NCBI RefSeq assembly: GCF_014898055.3 | Contig: NW_023601104.1 | Coordinates: forward strand, 69,299,106 to 69,363,105 | DNA from: Talpa occidentalis | Lineage: Eukaryota; Chordata; Mammalia; Eulipotyphla; Talpidae | Length of the DNA: 64,000 bases | Direction: 5' to 3' | In this document: positions 45,401-58,000 of the stretch, piece by piece | Numbering within the stretch: the stretch's first letter is position 1 | Layout: each line of letters begins with the position of its first letter | Made by a program: the position numbers and the translations under genes | The notes under the pieces: model-generated | The model's input: only the letters and a program-made list of their open reading frames with translations | What the model was told of the DNA's origin: nothing | Databases searched by the model: none

Positions 45401-48400
45401 TTCTCTGAGCCATGAAATACCCTTAGAGATCATTTTGAGTTACTTTTGCACTGTTGAGTTAATTCAGTGGAATGAGGAATTTCTCTTTCTGTGCCAAAAC
45501 CTACCCTTATGTCAAGGAGAGAGGGCTGGAGAAAAGCACAGGCCGAGGGCAGAGAGGAGGGGGCCTGGCCCCGTGCCTGCCAAGGGACTAGCACATTTAC
45601 ATTCCTGGCACTGTTAGTTTGTTAAGAATTTTGGATGTGTGTGTGCACATGTGTGTATTTAATTGCCTACTCTTCTAAAACTCCTTCCTTCCCTCCTCTC
45701 TCTCTCACTTCTCTTTGAAATGGACAGAATAAATTACAAAAACAAGGATTCTTGTCTTATTGTCCTTTTGGTGATTAAGCCTTCACGTTGTGACACTCCT
45801 CTGAATCATTAGGAAATCTACATTCCAAAGTCTATAAAATCCCATCCATGTCTCAGCAGGGAGGGGAGAATGCCCAATTGCCAAACTTCACACTCCCCCA
45901 AATGTTGCTAAATTTGGACCCAAGTGCAAAGAACTGGGGTCCTGCACTCATTTACAGTTGGCAGAAGGCAACTGCCTGGTTTGTGAAAAAGGACTTCACG
46001 GCCATCAAAAGCTGTTATAGTGTCACGTGGTGATGAGTTTAATGTAAATGAATCTGAAACATCTGGATCAAATTTCCTGTCAAACAAATAAGGTTATGAA
46101 AATTGGGGTGGGGGGGTGAAAAATAACTTCTGGCCAAGGGCATTTGGATTATTCCTGAATCCAGATTGTCTGCAACAATGGCTTAGAAGGGGACCAGGTG
46201 CATCTGCTCTGGTGCTTCTCCTAGCATCTGGGTCTACAGCAAATGTGACTCATGCAAAAAGGACTGACGATGTGAGTCCTCATCTTTGTAACACACTGGA
46301 GAAATTCATTCTTCTAAGAATCATTGACCGAGCACCTACGACAAGCTAGCTGTTAGACTACGATCTCGGGATTCTGCAGAGTAGGATCCAGACTCTACTC
46401 TCTGGGAGGTTGCAGTTTAGAGACAACTTAGCAGCACACACAGGACAGGGAGTTAGCATAGAATATGGGACTGAGACAGGCATGATGGGCTCTCAAAGCA
46501 GCCCCACAGTCAGCACCTTAGCATGGGTGGACTGAGGGTGTCTCTGGGAAAGTGCCTTTGTCTGAGAGCTCCAGTGTGTCTGCTTCTTTGCTGGACCCCT
46601 CAGATCCTTCTCATGTCTGGTCCCTAACAGGACCTCAAGAAGCTTTGTTTAAATGAATAACTTCTCCAAAGAAATGGGTAGAGGAAGCAGGAGGCGTGAA
46701 CAGATACTCCCCAAGGCTGGGGTGAGAAAGAAGTGAGGTAGGCTGGAGAGAGAAGAACCATGTTGGGAGTGGAGGCAGGGGGAGGCAGGAGACTGGTTAA
46801 GGATGGGTCCTAATGTTGGAGAGTTTGGTAAGCTTGAAAGTTTAGCCTTAAGGCCAATGGAACCTCCTTAAGACTTCTAAGCAGTGAAATGATGTGAGCA
46901 CAATTTTATTTGGGAAGATTTGTCTTGGCTCCCATGTGGAGAATGGATTCATATAGAACAAATCTGGAACCCAGGAGGCTGTAGTCGTGACCCAGCAGGA
47001 ATGGGAATGGTAGATCTGGCTTAGAGTGGAGACAGTAGGGAAGGAAAGAACTTGATAGGCTCAATGACCTTTAGGAGGGAGAATCAGGGAGACTCAGTAT
47101 CATTTGAAAGTAGAAGGAGAGAGAGATTCCATGACGGGGCCCATTTGAGACAAAGATATTTCTGCTGTGGTTTGTTAAGGAAGTGGTCTCAGGTAGGAGC
47201 CACAAAACACAGAAGGGAAAGAAGTTAAGCAAGATGGTGACTTTTAGGCAAAATTCCACAGAGGGCACATCATCCTGCTCCTATAGAAGAATTGAAACAC
47301 ATCTTAGACTGTTTCAGTCCATTTCCTTACTTATACCAAACTTGCGCCATATAGGATTTCAGGCAAACTCTAGAGATATGTAAGATAATACCAGATTGCA
47401 TATATGTCTAAGAAAAGAAGAAAGACAACAGAGGAGGAGCTTAAGAAAGAAGCCAGGATTGGAGCTAAAACGTGTACTCTAATGAGCAGAACACCCCCCC
47501 TACCCCCACCCTATGGTGGACCACACGCTTGGCTATAATGTGAATGGGAAACTTGGTGGATTATGCAATTTGGTGTTCAGAAAATAAACCCCAAATTCAG
47601 AAGGTCAACTGTTTTAGACACTGTCATAGGGTGAGAATATCTTCCAGGGCTTTTATTATCCAGGGGTAAAAAAGAATCTCAACTGTTTTTTAAATAATGA
47701 TTCTCACAGACAGAATCTGATGACATTGCCTCAAAAAAAAAAAAAAAAAAAAAAGCAAAAACAAAAACACAAAGCAGCCAAATGCTACTGAGGGGGTGGA
47801 TATGTTGTAGGCCAGGTCATGAGGTCTCAGCTGCCTTTGCTTGATCCAGGGATAGATTTTAGAACACCTTCTAGAGTATTGCTTGGAAAAGGATAGATGT
47901 TCTTCTTCAAGCAACCTTCCTTGTTTCTTGCAAATGAATGCATGCTAAATATTAACTCATACTGCACTTGAATTTTCTTCTTTATTCTGTACCTCAATTG
48001 CAGTTATTCTCATTTCCAGTTTAATATAGACCTTGCACCTTTAGTAAACATTTCTTATGAGATTGTACATGGTTTTGCAAAAACTGAGAGTTAAATAAAG
48101 ATGTGGGTGTCAATCAGCCACCACTGCCTGTGCTTAGTGGTGAACCTGGGGCAGAAGCCAGAGCTAGCAAGGCCCAAATGTTGTTCTACTCCCACAACAC
48201 CGTTGTGATAGTTGTGATAGTTTCAGCCTGGACAATAAATTTCAAGTAGGTATATCCATAAATGCATCTCAGTTAGCAACTTTACAACAATACTGAAACA
48301 CCTGAACTTTAGCAATGCTACTTTCTTGTGTTCTGTGGGAACTAATTAACTATGGTTTCATAATTTGATCTTTGTCCCTGATTCCTAATGCAACACTTGA

Positions 48401-48735
48401 AAACCCTTGAAATGCCTGAGTGATAGGAGAGTGTTTTGTTATTCATAATAAACTTCTTTCAGTCACACTCAAGTTTATGCTAATGAAATGATTTCGATTG
48501 GGGACCCCTAGACAGTCTCAGCCTGGGGCTGGTCCCCAAGTGATTGGAGACTTGGGACTTTCAGCAACACCCCTGACTTCAGGGAAAGGAAGGGAGTGGG
48601 TGGAGAGTGAACTCTAACAAAACCTCTTTAACAGTCAGGTTCAGAGAACTTCGGTGGGTGAACATATCCACATACTGGGTGTCCAGACCCCAGTACCGCA
48701 GGGACAGAAGTTCCTGTGTGCAGGACCCTTTAGGC
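42436..48735. other. Long gene-free stretch with old repeats
   Basis: About 6.3 kb. Decayed pieces of the uncertain old repeat described at 27820 appear at 45160-45250, 46320-46480 and 46640-47060. An A23 run lies at 47732-47754. A non-repeat patch at 44720-44830 carries ATTAAT and TTAATTA motifs. None of the 60-81 codon frames is recognisable. Confidence 0.4.
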
Positions 48736-48739
48736 CTTT

Positions 48740-48975
48740 TATTTCTAGAATTTTCATTTTTATTATGTCCTGTATTTTGCTTATATTTTCACATCTTTCT
48801 ATTACATATTAAAGCATTTTATATTCTGTATCTGATGATTTCAGTGCCTGAAGTCTTCATAGGTCTAATTCTGCAGACTCTTACTCATAGCACCTGTTTG
48901 TTTATAAGTTTTATGACTGCGATTTCATGTTCTGGTACTTTATCTGTGGGAATTCTTTGAATCCTTAGTTGTAAC
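48740..48975 (-). mobile_element. Possible old L1 (L1M-type) fragment
   Basis: TGATGATTTCAGTGCCTGAA, GTCTTCATAGGTCTAATTCT, ATGACTGCGATTTCATGTTC and TCTGTGGGAATTCTTTGAA resemble old L1 internal text in antisense. The 117-codon frame at 48607-48960 is hydrophobic because of this T-rich sequence and is not a supported gene. Confidence 0.4.
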
Positions 48976-49608
48976 GGACAACTCCGGAAGAGTTGAACTT
49001 GGAGTTTGCTTGTCTGTTGCCAACTCGGAACTTCTTTTAATTAAGTTCTCCATTTGAGGTTGTTAGGCCACAGAGATAGTGAATTTAGGTTATAAACATA
49101 GATGAAAGCTGATTCTGTACTGTGTCAAATTTCCTTGCTATCTCCCTGTACACAGCGTCTATTTCTAGCCTACACTAACTCTAGCATGTGACTCATTGGG
49201 ACCCCAGTGTTATGTGAAGGTCTCCTATTTGATTACTCGCCTGGAATGGTTTTGGGCTTTACCTCCTATCCCAGGCTCTGTGCACTCATCACCATAAAAA
49301 CCCAGGGTCACCAGAGTTGGAGAGATAGCCTCCAAGAGTTTCTGCTTTTAGTGCATTGTCTCCATAGATTCATTGCTTGCCTTTTAGTTCAGCACATCAC
49401 TTAAATCATTGTTTAGATCATAATTTGTTTAACTGGTAAATCATAAGGGATTTTCAGATTATCTAGTTGACCATATTTCTAGAAAGAGAAGAGAAGGCAT
49501 TCATATCTTCTCTACATTATTAAATAATAACCTTCTTGAGGAAAGTTTATTTTTAATCCTTCTTTGTGTCATCCACAGTACCTAGCAGTGTTTAAGCAAT
49601 TAGATGCT
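48976..49608. other. Unique non-coding sequence, nothing recognised
   Basis: No known repeat and no credible gene. Confidence 0.45.
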
Positions 49609-49934
49609 GTGGTAAATTTTATGTGTCAATTTTGCATGGCTATGGAACTAAGTCGTTATTACTATAATGATGTCCTGTGAGTCTAGATGTTGCTGTGAAG
49701 ATATTCTTAAGATGTGATCAACATTTACAGTCAGTAGACTTTAAGTAAAACAAATTACCCTCCAAAAAGGTTTTGGGCCTTATGAATTAGTTGGAGGCAT
49801 TAAGAGGAAAGACTGAGGCATCCCACAAAAGAAGGAATTCTATCTCAAAACTGAAGTGTAGAAACCCTCCCTAAATGTCCAGTCTGCTGACTTGCTCAAT
49901 GGATTTCAAGCACAAGATTACGGCATCAACTCTT

Positions 49935-50240
49935 TTTTAAAAAAAAACATTTTTTGAAAGATTTATTTATTTATGCATACATGAGCTGGGATGGGTATAG
50001 GCCAGAGAGGCAGGGGGGTGAGAGGATTCACCAGAGACAGAGTCGGGAGCAGAACAGGCAGACTGATGAAATACACTGCTGAGGGGAGCAGCGGGTGAGC
50101 CAGGAGAGGTCTGCAGCACCGTGTGGGCTGCACCGTGTGGGTTGTTCCCTGGACGCCCAGGGATCAAACTTGTGCTGCAGAGGCTGTGGATCACTGCATA
50201 GGGCAGTGCTTAACCCCTTGTGTCACCAGGGTGGCCCCTA
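49935..50240 (-). mobile_element. tRNA-derived SINE with TSD, inside an LTR
   Basis: GAAAGATTTATTTATTTATG end, family body, and head CACCAGGGTGGCCCC. The TSD CGGCATCAACTCTT (49921-49934) and CAGCATCAATTCTT (50241-50254) has two mismatches. It carries an internal duplication of GCACCGTGTGGG (50116-50145), absent from the other copies. Confidence 0.94.
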
Positions 50241-50266
50241 CAGCATCAATTCTTACCTAAATTTCT

Positions 50267-50534
50267 TTTTTTTTAAAGATTTATTTATTTTTATACAAGA
50301 ATTGGGGTATAGGCCAGAGATGAGGAGGGTGAGGGGATTCACCAGAGACAGAGCAGGGAACAGAACAGGCAGACAGACCGAAGTACACTGCTGAAGGGAG
50401 CAGAGGGTGAGACAGGAGAGGTCTGTCCCACCATGTGAGTTTCTCCCTGGCCGGCCAGGAATTGAACTCATGCTGCAGTGGCTGCAGATTGCTTTATAGT
50501 TTGTGTCTTAACCCCTGCACCACCAGGCAGGCCC
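50267..50534 (-). mobile_element. tRNA-derived SINE with perfect 16-bp TSD
   Basis: TAAAGATTTATTTATTTTTA end, family body, GGAATTGAACTCATGCTGCA at the B box, and head CACCAGGCAGGCCC. The TSD TCTTACCTAAATTTCT is identical at 50251-50266 and 50535-50550. It overlaps the right TSD of the neighbouring SINE by four bases. Confidence 0.96.
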
Positions 50535-50684
50535 TCTTACCTAAATTTCTAACCTGTGAGCTTTCCCTACAGATTTCATATTTACCACCCCCATAATTGC
50601 ATGTACTAATTCTTTAAAATAAATCACTCTCTTTACATGTAGATAAATCCTCTTGGTTTGTATCTTTGGAAAATCCTGACTAGA

Positions 50685-53495
50685 GGATGCTCAACAAAAA
50701 TTTATAATATCTATTGAACATAATTATGAACAACAAATGTCTAATAAATGCTTGCTATTTAAGTGTTTGATTTATCAAAATTTCTACCTTGAGTTTTGCC
50801 TCTCTGATAGAGCTTGCCATTTTTTTAATAAAAGAAGGCAATCTGCTTCAACTATGTTTCATTTTCCATTTGGCAATAACATTTTGGGAGATATTTTTAA
50901 ATTCAGATCCTGTTCCTCAACCTCTGTTCAACTTCTGTAACATAGGAGACTTCTGTGCCAGTCTCAGAAGCAAGACACTTCAGAATTGGCACAGATTTTC
51001 AACATGCAGGAGAATCAGCAGGGCCTCTGGAACTACACAATCTACTCCATCCAAAGTTGTGGCATAAAATTCTTGGCACACTCTGCTAGCCAATAAAATG
51101 TGTGACACAAGGTTTAAAGAACTTCTGGACCATTTCTCTCTACATTTATTTTGGGATCTATATCCATCGTTTGTTGTTAATTTAGCAAACAACAATAATA
51201 ACAACAAAAAAACCCACTGGGGATTTTCTTAAAAGTCAGAAAAATCAAGGGTTACCAAAGGAATGAGAAGTAGTGACAAGCAGTTGGAAGAAGAGTTTTG
51301 CAGACCTTGTGAAGGATGGAGGGCCTAGCAAATTCCAAACTCAACTTAGCTCACTTGGAAACCCTTTGCTTCATTCTGGGCTTAAAAGAAGTTAGGCAGG
51401 CAAAGGGCTGGTTCTTGAGATACTGTCACTGGGATGGTTTGAGAGGCTCAAAGGTGAAAGTAAAAGTTTTTAGTTGTTTTTTTATAGCCTTGTGTTACAA
51501 AATTAAGATAATTCTTAAAAATGCAACTAACTTAATATGACTATTTCCCCTGGGAAAGACTTGGACCAGGCCAGGAAAGAAGGTTATTCTGGCATTTTAA
51601 AGTATGAAACTCTTGCACATGGAATGCTGTGGTCAGGACTGCTCCTTTGGGGAACATCAGGCCTTGAATCTGGGTGTGGTGAGGTGAGCACACACATCTG
51701 TGACAAGTCATCAAGCTGTGCACATAGGATGTATACTTTAGCCCTTGGCTAAAAGCAAGCTGTTTTCTGTACCTTTATTTAAATGAAAACCGTTTAAAGG
51801 ATTTCATGGTGTGGAGGGTGGATTGGTGCAGTTCATCTTAGGAATCTTGTATCTTCTCTCTCCAATTTTCTCCATGTACTGCTTCCCCAAGTCGTCCTAA
51901 CCTCTTGTAATATCAGCTCAACCACAACAGAAACATCAACTTTTCCTTCACCACTAACTAAGGGAAATTCCACTAGAATCTTCTTGATAGATATGGAAAG
52001 GCTTGTGGTCAGGACAAGGAAGAAGTTTATTCTGGAGTTTAAAAGAATGAAAAGTTCACTTTTGTCCTGTGATACACAGGGTTGGTTTCACAGAGCTGAG
52101 CTAAATCTTGACTAGGATCTTTCTCAAGCAATCTCCGCTCTCAAAAATCCCTCTTGTATGTTAGAAAGTCTCCTAACTTTTATCAGACTGGAACAGAGGA
52201 CTGCAAGCCTTGTGGTAAGGCACATCTTGGGCCTGCCTCGGAGCCACATGGAGATCAAGTTTTGATCTTATCTTTTGTTGATTTCTCTGGCATAGCGAAT
52301 GCTGTGTTTATGGTCCACAGACATGAACGCGGAACTACTCTGAACCCGTACATCAGCCCACAGCCCGCTTACCTTGACTTCGCTTTCATTTCTGTTCTCT
52401 CGTTGGGTCAAATTCATAGAAGCATTATCTTCCGGAAAATGATGTTAAAGCAAACTGGGTTCCCTCCAAAGAAGCAAGACTTGAAATATTTGCTAAAGGG
52501 AGAGAAAAGATATCTCCCTCACTCATCACAATCTTCTTTCCATGTTCTTGGCTTCTGCCTCCCTCTCTCCTCATCTTCCAACCCTATAGCCTCTTCTCTC
52601 ACCCTGCCAGCGCGGGTACACTTGAAGGATGAAACACACAGAAACAAGGAACAGGAAGGATGGCTTAGCTACATGCACGCCCTCTGTCAGCCCTTCCTCG
52701 CCTTGTAGATTTAGGTTAAACATCCTTCCTTAGTATTGGAATAAGCTTTGCTTAAGTAAATGAACACATTTATCAGATTTATGGGCATCAAATGGATGCT
52801 TTTGTACATTCCCAAATGGCCAAATTCACCTAACTAGTTTTATCAGTATGTCTCAGAACAAAATGTTCCCCCGTGACCCCAAATTTCAAGGAAAAAAATA
52901 AAAGCTAAAATGGAAGCGAAACGTATACATAGTTTGGCAGCTTAAGAAAGTCTTAAATTTTCACTTGAACCTCTGCTTTGTCTCTAAGGCCTCAGGGGGA
53001 AAATGTGAGCTTGTTTCCTCATTGAAAAAACATCATTGCACTTGACAGGGTGGATTCTTTGATCCTCAAATGTTGCAGTGATTTCTCCGATGCCCCCCTA
53101 TACAAAAGCCCTCCTCACCCCCCACCTGGCCGGGGGCTTTGTAACCTGAGGCTCCATAAAGAGTACTTGCTCAAGAGCATGAAGACAGGTCCTCCATTAT
53201 TATTAACTCTGTCCCCACAGTGCCCTCCTCCTGCTCCCAAGCACAGCGCCCCCCTGAGGCTCCACCATGAGGCCTGGCCGGCAGGACAACTGCTCAGCTG
53301 CTTTGAATTAGTGGAATGGGAGGCTTCCTTGTGAGAGATGAAGCAAACTGCCCAGTGACTGGAAATGACCCAAAATTGGACTTCCTAAACCTTCTTTGGT
53401 TTGGAGCTGAGGTGTATTCTAGGTTCTCATGAGCAGATGCAACGTTGTCCTCTAACCCCCATGAGAACAGAATGCAGCGAGTGGTGGGTATGTGC
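50685..53495. other. Gene-free stretch; holds the longest ORF
   Basis: The 184-codon plus frame at 52154-52708 (MYVRKSPNFYQTG start) has no domain, signal peptide or family resemblance I can see, and a frame of this length is expected about once by chance here. No known repeat is evident apart from short diverged patches. Confidence 0.4.
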
Positions 53496-53499
53496 CATT

Positions 53500-53610
53500 A
53501 GAGTTGCCAGATAAGACGCAGAATGCCTAGTTACATTTGAATTTCAAATAATTAACACGTATTTCTTAGTATAATTGTCCCAAATGCTGCATGGTAGCTA
53601 CAGCTGTACA
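53500..53610. mobile_element. Old DNA-transposon MITE half (tentative)
   Basis: AGTTGCCAGATAAGACGCAG, CTAGTTACATTTGAATTTCA, AATAATTAACACGTATTTCT and GTCCCAAATGCTGCATG match one half of a common palindromic mammalian MITE. The second half is missing. Confidence 0.45.
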
Positions 53611-54266
53611 ATGCTCCCTGACTTAAGAAGCCATGCTGTTCTTTAAATTACTTCCTTCCATCGAGGCAAGGGTACGAAGCTTCCATGAGGCCCTACCTGA
53701 AAACCTTGGGTCACTTCTGTCTCTGCTGGTCCATGATTTCTTCTTAATACTAGTTTTCTCCTAAGCCAGGGTAGGAGTTAGACTTAACCTTGTGATAAAC
53801 CTTAGCATTAGGTGCCACCATCACCTTTCAGCAAGGAGCTGAATGCTTAAGACGTTGTCTTTATATGGGTTAGCTCCTTTCTAGCTTAGAGCTTTATTAC
53901 TTTACCAGTTGTATTCCTTGACATTACTCAAAAGAACCACTACCCATTGTTGACTAAAACATAAAAAAAGAACATTTGAGTTGCTGTCATTTCCTCTAAC
54001 TGTAAAATGTTGAGAATGAAGTCATATTTTTCAATTTTATAACAAAAATTTGTAAATCCTATTGATCCTTGTTATTTAGGGACCTTCTCAAAATAGCTTG
54101 TGAGAGGTGATGGGGAGATGGCAGAGGTGCTGTGTCATAATATTGAGAAAGGAGCCAGAAAGCACAAGGTAGGGGGTGGGGGGGCTGTCAGAGCAGAGAA
54201 TCTGCTACCTGCCATGTCCCTGGGAAGAGTTCAGAGTACTTTCTTTTCCTAAGGGATTAAGGCATG

Positions 54267-54268
<2 letters not shown>
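53611..54268. other. Unique non-coding sequence, nothing recognised
   Basis: No known repeat and no credible gene. Confidence 0.45.

Positions 54269-54313
<45 letters not shown>
54269..54313. repeat. (TG)n microsatellite, pure
   Basis: About 22 uninterrupted TG units. Long pure runs are usually polymorphic. Confidence 0.97.
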
Positions 54314-54316
<3 letters not shown>

Positions 54317-54512
54317 TGTACGTTTGATTATGTGTGTTTCTTGAGAAGTCTCTTTAATCCTTGGATGCTCTGTCCTTCCTAGCTGACATGAGGAATGATT
54401 TGGAGCTTCCTTTTCCTTTATTCAATCTCATGGGCTTTGGACAGTGTTTTTCCCCTCCTGTTTAATCCACTAGCTATAGCTCTGTCTAGAGTGATCAAAA
54501 AAAAGTGGCCCT

Positions 54513-54789
54513 TGGGACCTCCCTGGTGGCGCAAGGGTTAAGACGCAAACTATGAAGATATCTGCAGCCTCTGCAGCACGAGTTCAATTCCGGCCAGCCA
54601 GGAAAAAACCCACATGGCGCAGCAGACCTCTCCTGACTTGCTTGCTGCTCCCCTCAGCAGTATATTTTAGTCAGTCTGCCTGTTCTGTTCCCCACTCTGT
54701 CTCTGGTGAATCCTCTCACCCCCCACGCCTCTGGCCTGTATCCCAGCTCTTGTATGCGTAATAAATAAATCTTTTTAAAAAAAAAAAAG
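54513..54789 (+). mobile_element. tRNA-derived SINE, subfamily A2
   Basis: Head GACCTCCCTGGTGGCGCAAG with an A box, GAGTTCAATTCC B box, full body, AATAAATAAATC and an A14-type tail. The short flank GTGGCCCT (54505-54512 and 54790-54797) is the likely TSD, and both copies are preceded by A runs. Confidence 0.94.
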
Positions 54790-54982
54790 GTGGCCCTCTC
54801 AAGTGCACACCTCCTAGCAGGAACTTATCATCCAACAGAGGAGGTATCCTTTAGAGGGGACAACTGGGAACATGCACCATGGCACAACCATTTTAGAGGT
54901 GAACTTATTCTGTTTGGGAGAAAAGGGACATGGTGGGACCCCAGGACTGTGCCTTTCCAGGGGTCCCTTGGACCATAGCAGC

Positions 54983-55082
54983 ATTTCCTACCGCTAACCA
55001 CTGAGCTTGTGTGTGTGTATGTGTGTGTGTGTGTGTGTGTGTGTCCCCCAGTATTTGAGCTCAGTGGTTAGTGGTAGGAAAT
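54983..55082. repeat. 25-bp inverted repeat around a (GT)n loop
   Basis: The left arm 54983-55007 (begins ATTTCCTACC, ends CTGAGCT) is the reverse complement of 55058-55082 with a single mismatch, leaving a 50-base loop made mostly of (GT)n (55009-55044). The DNA could form a cruciform and a transcript a stable hairpin. It corresponds to no repeat family I know. Confidence 0.95.
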
Positions 55083-58000
55083 ACAACAGGGAATGGGGGG
55101 TGGGATGAGGTGGGGGACACTTTACAGTGACCTGAGGGAAATGTGTGACAAGGAAAAGCCAGGCAAGAATGACAAAAGCCAACAATGAGGAAAAGAGCAT
55201 CACAGCACAGACCACCAGAAACACGGAGGAGCTGGACAAGGAACGACTAACTTTCTGGCCACACTGAAGGACACACTGACAAGAAAAGGCAAGAAAAGAC
55301 ATTGTTCTAATGGTGCAGGCAGCCTGTTTGGCCAGAAAATTCATAAGCAAAGGGTTGATACATTAACACCATGCACACAGGAGGCAAAATCAAAGTTGGT
55401 AAAAAAAAAAAAAAATAGTGCACTGATATGAGAAAAGAAGGGAAAGAAAGGGACTAAAACAAGCAAAAAAGGCAAAGATCTGGAATTAAAAATTCTATTT
55501 GTATTTATTCCTGTTCCCACATTTTATTGCATTTCCCTGGCAGACATCCCATACTCCGGTGAGTCTGGGGTAAGGGGGTGGGGGGAGTTGGCAGAATAAT
55601 GTCGCTTTGGGGATTTGAATCTTATTACTTGGTGCCGTTTGTGTAGGGCAGACATTTATAAAAATTACATGCTGTCGTGGCAGGTCATTTTTTAAAAAAA
55701 ATGAATCTTGGGCTTCAAATGTAGGACAAAGGTGAGGGTTTTGGATTAGTTGGAAGGAAATGAAGGAAAATAGGACAGCAGGCAAAGCCACAGTGGGCGC
55801 CCCAGACAGCAGAGGGCTCGCAGGGCCTGGCAAACCTGCCAGTTACCCACACTGCAGTCCTCTGCCCGCTCCCTAGCGGACGCGAGACATTTATTTCCTG
55901 GAATGTCTTTTTGGATGTTTGCTTCTCTCGGGATTTTCTATTAAATTAACATTCTCAGCCACAAGCTTAGACAAAATCGTTGTACTCTGTTTAGATGTTC
56001 GATATTATTGTGACTAGTGCTGCTTTAAGAAAATTTTCAATCTCTTTGTCCTGGCAAATTTTGGCGGGTCTCACTACCCTCACTCACCTCCTTCCCATTT
56101 CTTCTCTCCTTTATTCCCCTTCAGCTTCTTGGTGAGAGGAATGGAGGCATCTTTAGGGCGACACCTCTCTGAGGTCTTAGCTGCCACCAACCATGTTTTC
56201 CCTACTTTGGTTCTGTGAATACACTCTGCTCCCCAGGGGAGGCTCTGAGGCCCCTCTGCAGACCCTCTCTGCTGCGCACGCTGCTGTCCATCAGCTTCTC
56301 AGCCACTCGCAGTTAGGAGAGCAAGGACTGGGCCCCCTCTCTCCCCTCTTCTTTCTTGCCTCCGCTTGCTAGAATCGTTTCCGAAAACGTTCGCCTGAGG
56401 GAAGAAGGAAGCGATTCAGGTACCTCTTTCCCCAAGAGACTGCTAAAAGGCAGCCTTGGAGAACATTTACGATGCAAGTGCTCCACAGAGATTGTCTTCC
56501 TGCGTGACATCCTCATTAGCTAAGAGCTCTCTGGGGCCCCAGGTTGGCAGAGGGGAGGGTTGAGAACAGCCCACAGTACTCCTTGCCCAGCACTGCCTGC
56601 CCTTGACCTTGTCTCCACAGATTTTTTTCCCCCTCAAATTTTATCGATTTGTACTTTGTCCACACAACTATGGAATGTTGGGGGTACATCCTCACCCCTC
56701 CATGTGTACTCATACTTCACTCACCCTCCACCAGAGCTCCAGTGCCAAGACCCTAGACCCTTCTCTCCCACCCTCTTCTCCCACCCCATCTCCTCTTATC
56801 CAGTGTATTTTTCCACAGTCTAAGAATTATTTTGGCCCTCCACAGATTGTAAATGCCATCTTCTGAAAAGTAGATTCTGTAAAATGATATTTTCTCCTTT
56901 TCTCACCTCAGAAAAGTTGCCAGACTGGTTCTGCGTCTCCCCATGGGCTCTGGTCTTTGCCATGCCATTGGATGTGTACTGTTGTGTTCTCATTACAAAA
57001 GGAGAGTCTCCAGAGCCAAGGAAAAGATTGTCACGGGGTCAGAGGCTCAGCATCCTGCTTCAGATGGGTTACCTTTATTAGATTGTTTGCATTTTTAAAA
57101 TACTATTCAGTGTGGCACAGACCAGAGAAGCGTTTATATTGGTAGTATCCTCATGTGAATCTCTCTTAACTGTGTTCTTAAGACAATAAGTGGCATTTTT
57201 ACTTCAACATTGCCTCATACACATGTATGTAGAAAGATACAGACTAGACTCCTACTTCCTGTATTAAAACACTTGCACAAAAACACAGTTCTTCCTGGCT
57301 TATCAAACAAGCTAATGTGTCTCCAGAGAATTGAGTTCAGACACAGACAACTCCGTGAATGTTTTTGTGTGTGAAGCATTTGTGCTTTGGAAGGGTTTCC
57401 TCATGGGGAGATATGACTGTATAAAATATTCTACTTCTACCTGAAATGTTTTGTGAGATGGTCTTTCAGCAAGGACTTATTTTTGCCGTGGATAAGGAGT
57501 TTTGGAGAAAATAAACTCTGCATGGACAAAAAGCTCTCAGCTTCATGCATATATTCTTTCTTCTCAGAAGACCAAAGGGCTCTCATGAGTTCATGAAATT
57601 TGAACCTCAAGGATTTAGCTAATTGATCTATTCCTGTTTCCACATTTTATTCCCAGTGGCCAGCTTCACACCCATAATATTTAAGAGACTTGGAAAACCT
57701 GGACAGCATTTTCAATCTGTCAGGCTATCCTTCTCAGCACCCTGTTCCCCACCCCCACAGCCCTTTAGCTTTTAAAAAGGAGTTATTAACTCTCATTTTT
57801 AAATTTTGGCACCACCAGTCTATCTCCTAGTCTTGTTGGATCATCCCAGTGGATTTAAGCTCTGAAATCCAATTCCCCCTAAGCAAAGACATTCACAGAC
57901 TTTTAGATGTGGAAGAGACCCTAGAGGTCATTTAGTCTCACACATTTCAACAGTTTCAATGCAGGATAGGCTCCAGGTAGAAGAAGGAATCCTCCAAACC

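Larger units (their letters stand above)
49609..50684 (+). mobile_element. ERVL/MaLR-type LTR interrupted by two SINEs
   Basis: Left arm: TTTTATGTGTCAATTTTGCA, GAGTCTAGATGTTGCTGTGA, AGATGTGATCAACATTTACA and AGACTGAGGCATCCCACAAA. Right arm after the SINEs: TTCTAACCTGTGAGCTTTCC, CTACAGATTTCATATTTACC, ACCCCCATAATTGCATGTAC, AAAATAAATCACTCTCTTTA and CTTTGGAAAATCCTGACTAG. Together they form one solo LTR with its poly(A) signal. Host-gene function is not implied; subfamily not resolved. Confidence 0.75.

Noticed and set aside
47732..47754. A23 run as the tail of a retrocopy
   Set aside because: The sequence upstream has no poly(A) signal at the right distance, no known body and no TSD that I can find.
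48607..48960. 117-codon hydrophobic frame as a membrane protein
   Set aside because: The hydrophobicity comes from T-rich antisense L1-like sequence. There is no upstream promoter or exon context.
50985..51030. U6-snRNA-like pseudogene (AGAATTGGCACAGATTTTCA region)
   Set aside because: Only a short fragment resembles U6. The order and spacing of later U6 segments do not match and there is no T-stretch end.
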